A DNA stretch of 64,000 bases from an uncultured Clostridium sp. (GTDB taxonomy: Bacteria; Bacillota; Clostridia; TANB77; CAG-508): assembly GCA_947427205.1 (NCBI GenBank), contig CANEHB010000002.1, forward strand, positions 111,873 through 175,872. The letters run 5' to 3'. Each line of letters begins with the position of its first letter. Within the stretch, counting starts at the first letter, position 1. The notes beneath the pieces were generated by a model. The model saw nothing but the letters and a program-made list of their open reading frames with translations. It was not told where the DNA came from and made no database searches. Below are positions 63,836 to 64,000 of this stretch, in pieces. The position numbers and the translations under genes were made by a program.

Positions 63836-64000
63836 TGACAATAGAATTTAAAAGTGATAAACTAATTAACAGTCGCAGAAAGAATGAATACAAAAAACTT
63901 TGAAAATTTAATACAAAAAGTATCAAAAAGGTGTCGAAAAAAAAATTAAAAAACTTTTTAAAAAAGTGTTGACATGATACTATAGTTTGTGTTAAAATAA
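63836..64000 (+). promoter_or_regulatory. Two tandem promoters and a Spo0A box at the right edge
   Basis: Promoter 1: TTGACA near 63836 with TAAACT 17 bases later. Promoter 2: TTGACA near 63970 with TAAAAT about 18 bases later, ending at the window edge. Between them TGTCGAA (63932-63938) matches the 0A-box core. The gene they drive lies outside the window. Apart from repeat E, 63758-63835 shows only A/T-rich sequence. Confidence 0.5.

Overview
The window reads as a chromosomal piece of a very A+T-rich, low-G+C member of the Clostridia, probably an uncultured gut-type organism. Genes have strong AGGAGG-type ribosome sites, frequent TTG/GTG starts and AGA/AAA-rich codon use. A full-length Spo0A (57081-57893) places it in a spore-forming or ancestrally spore-forming lineage. 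No rRNA, tRNA or CRISPR array was seen.

Layout. 1-3847: a truncated unknown gene, a second unknown, a small promoter-terminator unit and the RNA polymerase recycling helicase HelD. 3998-16748: a compact phage-tail locus with an S24/XRE repressor, divergent promoter with operators, ArpU-like activator, tail tube, tail assembly chaperone with a -1 slippery site, a cassette of five separately promoted small genes (four are tandem paralogs), tape measure, baseplate and fibre proteins, two holin-like proteins and an ChW-repeat amidase. No integrase, terminase, portal or capsid gene is present, so this looks like a non-contractile (F-type) tailocin or a decayed prophage reduced to its tail. 16855-31708: housekeeping and nucleotide-hygiene genes (upp, HAD phosphatase, HAM1-like and MazG-like pyrophosphatases), a LysM lysozyme, a zeta-type toxin-antitoxin pair, a CcdA/thioredoxin pair, a tyrA-pheA-aminotransferase set, and a G+C-richer FAD dehydrogenase. 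31840-41815: an ECF sigma/anti-sigma pair, acyl-CoA synthetase, regulators, CoaB, an rRNA methyltransferase and a radical SAM protein. 42143-50458: an ABC-F ATPase, two giant tandem paralogs built from about eight helix-turn-helix-like repeats, and a family II pyrophosphatase. 50769-64000: membrane and WG-repeat proteins, Spo0A, a second ECF sigma system, purine nucleoside phosphorylase and serine ammonia-lyase.

The most striking signal is recoding-like. Four otherwise intact genes (S24 repressor, small tail protein, tail hub/fibre, LysR regulator) are each broken by exactly one extra base. In all four, the zero-frame codon at the break is CGG, and skipping its C restores the family sequence with a glycine codon (GGA or GGT). 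By eye, the native A+T-rich genes use no in-frame CGG anywhere else. The only ordinary in-frame CGG codons lie in three visibly G+C-richer, probably imported genes. This fits +1 frameshifting (or four-base decoding of CGGW) at a codon this organism reads poorly or not at all. A systematic sequence artefact is the main alternative.

Other unusual items are a family of structured intergenic repeats (five copies), a 148-bp palindromic element, a promoter-sharing moron cassette inside the tail operon, and the paired repeat-array proteins.
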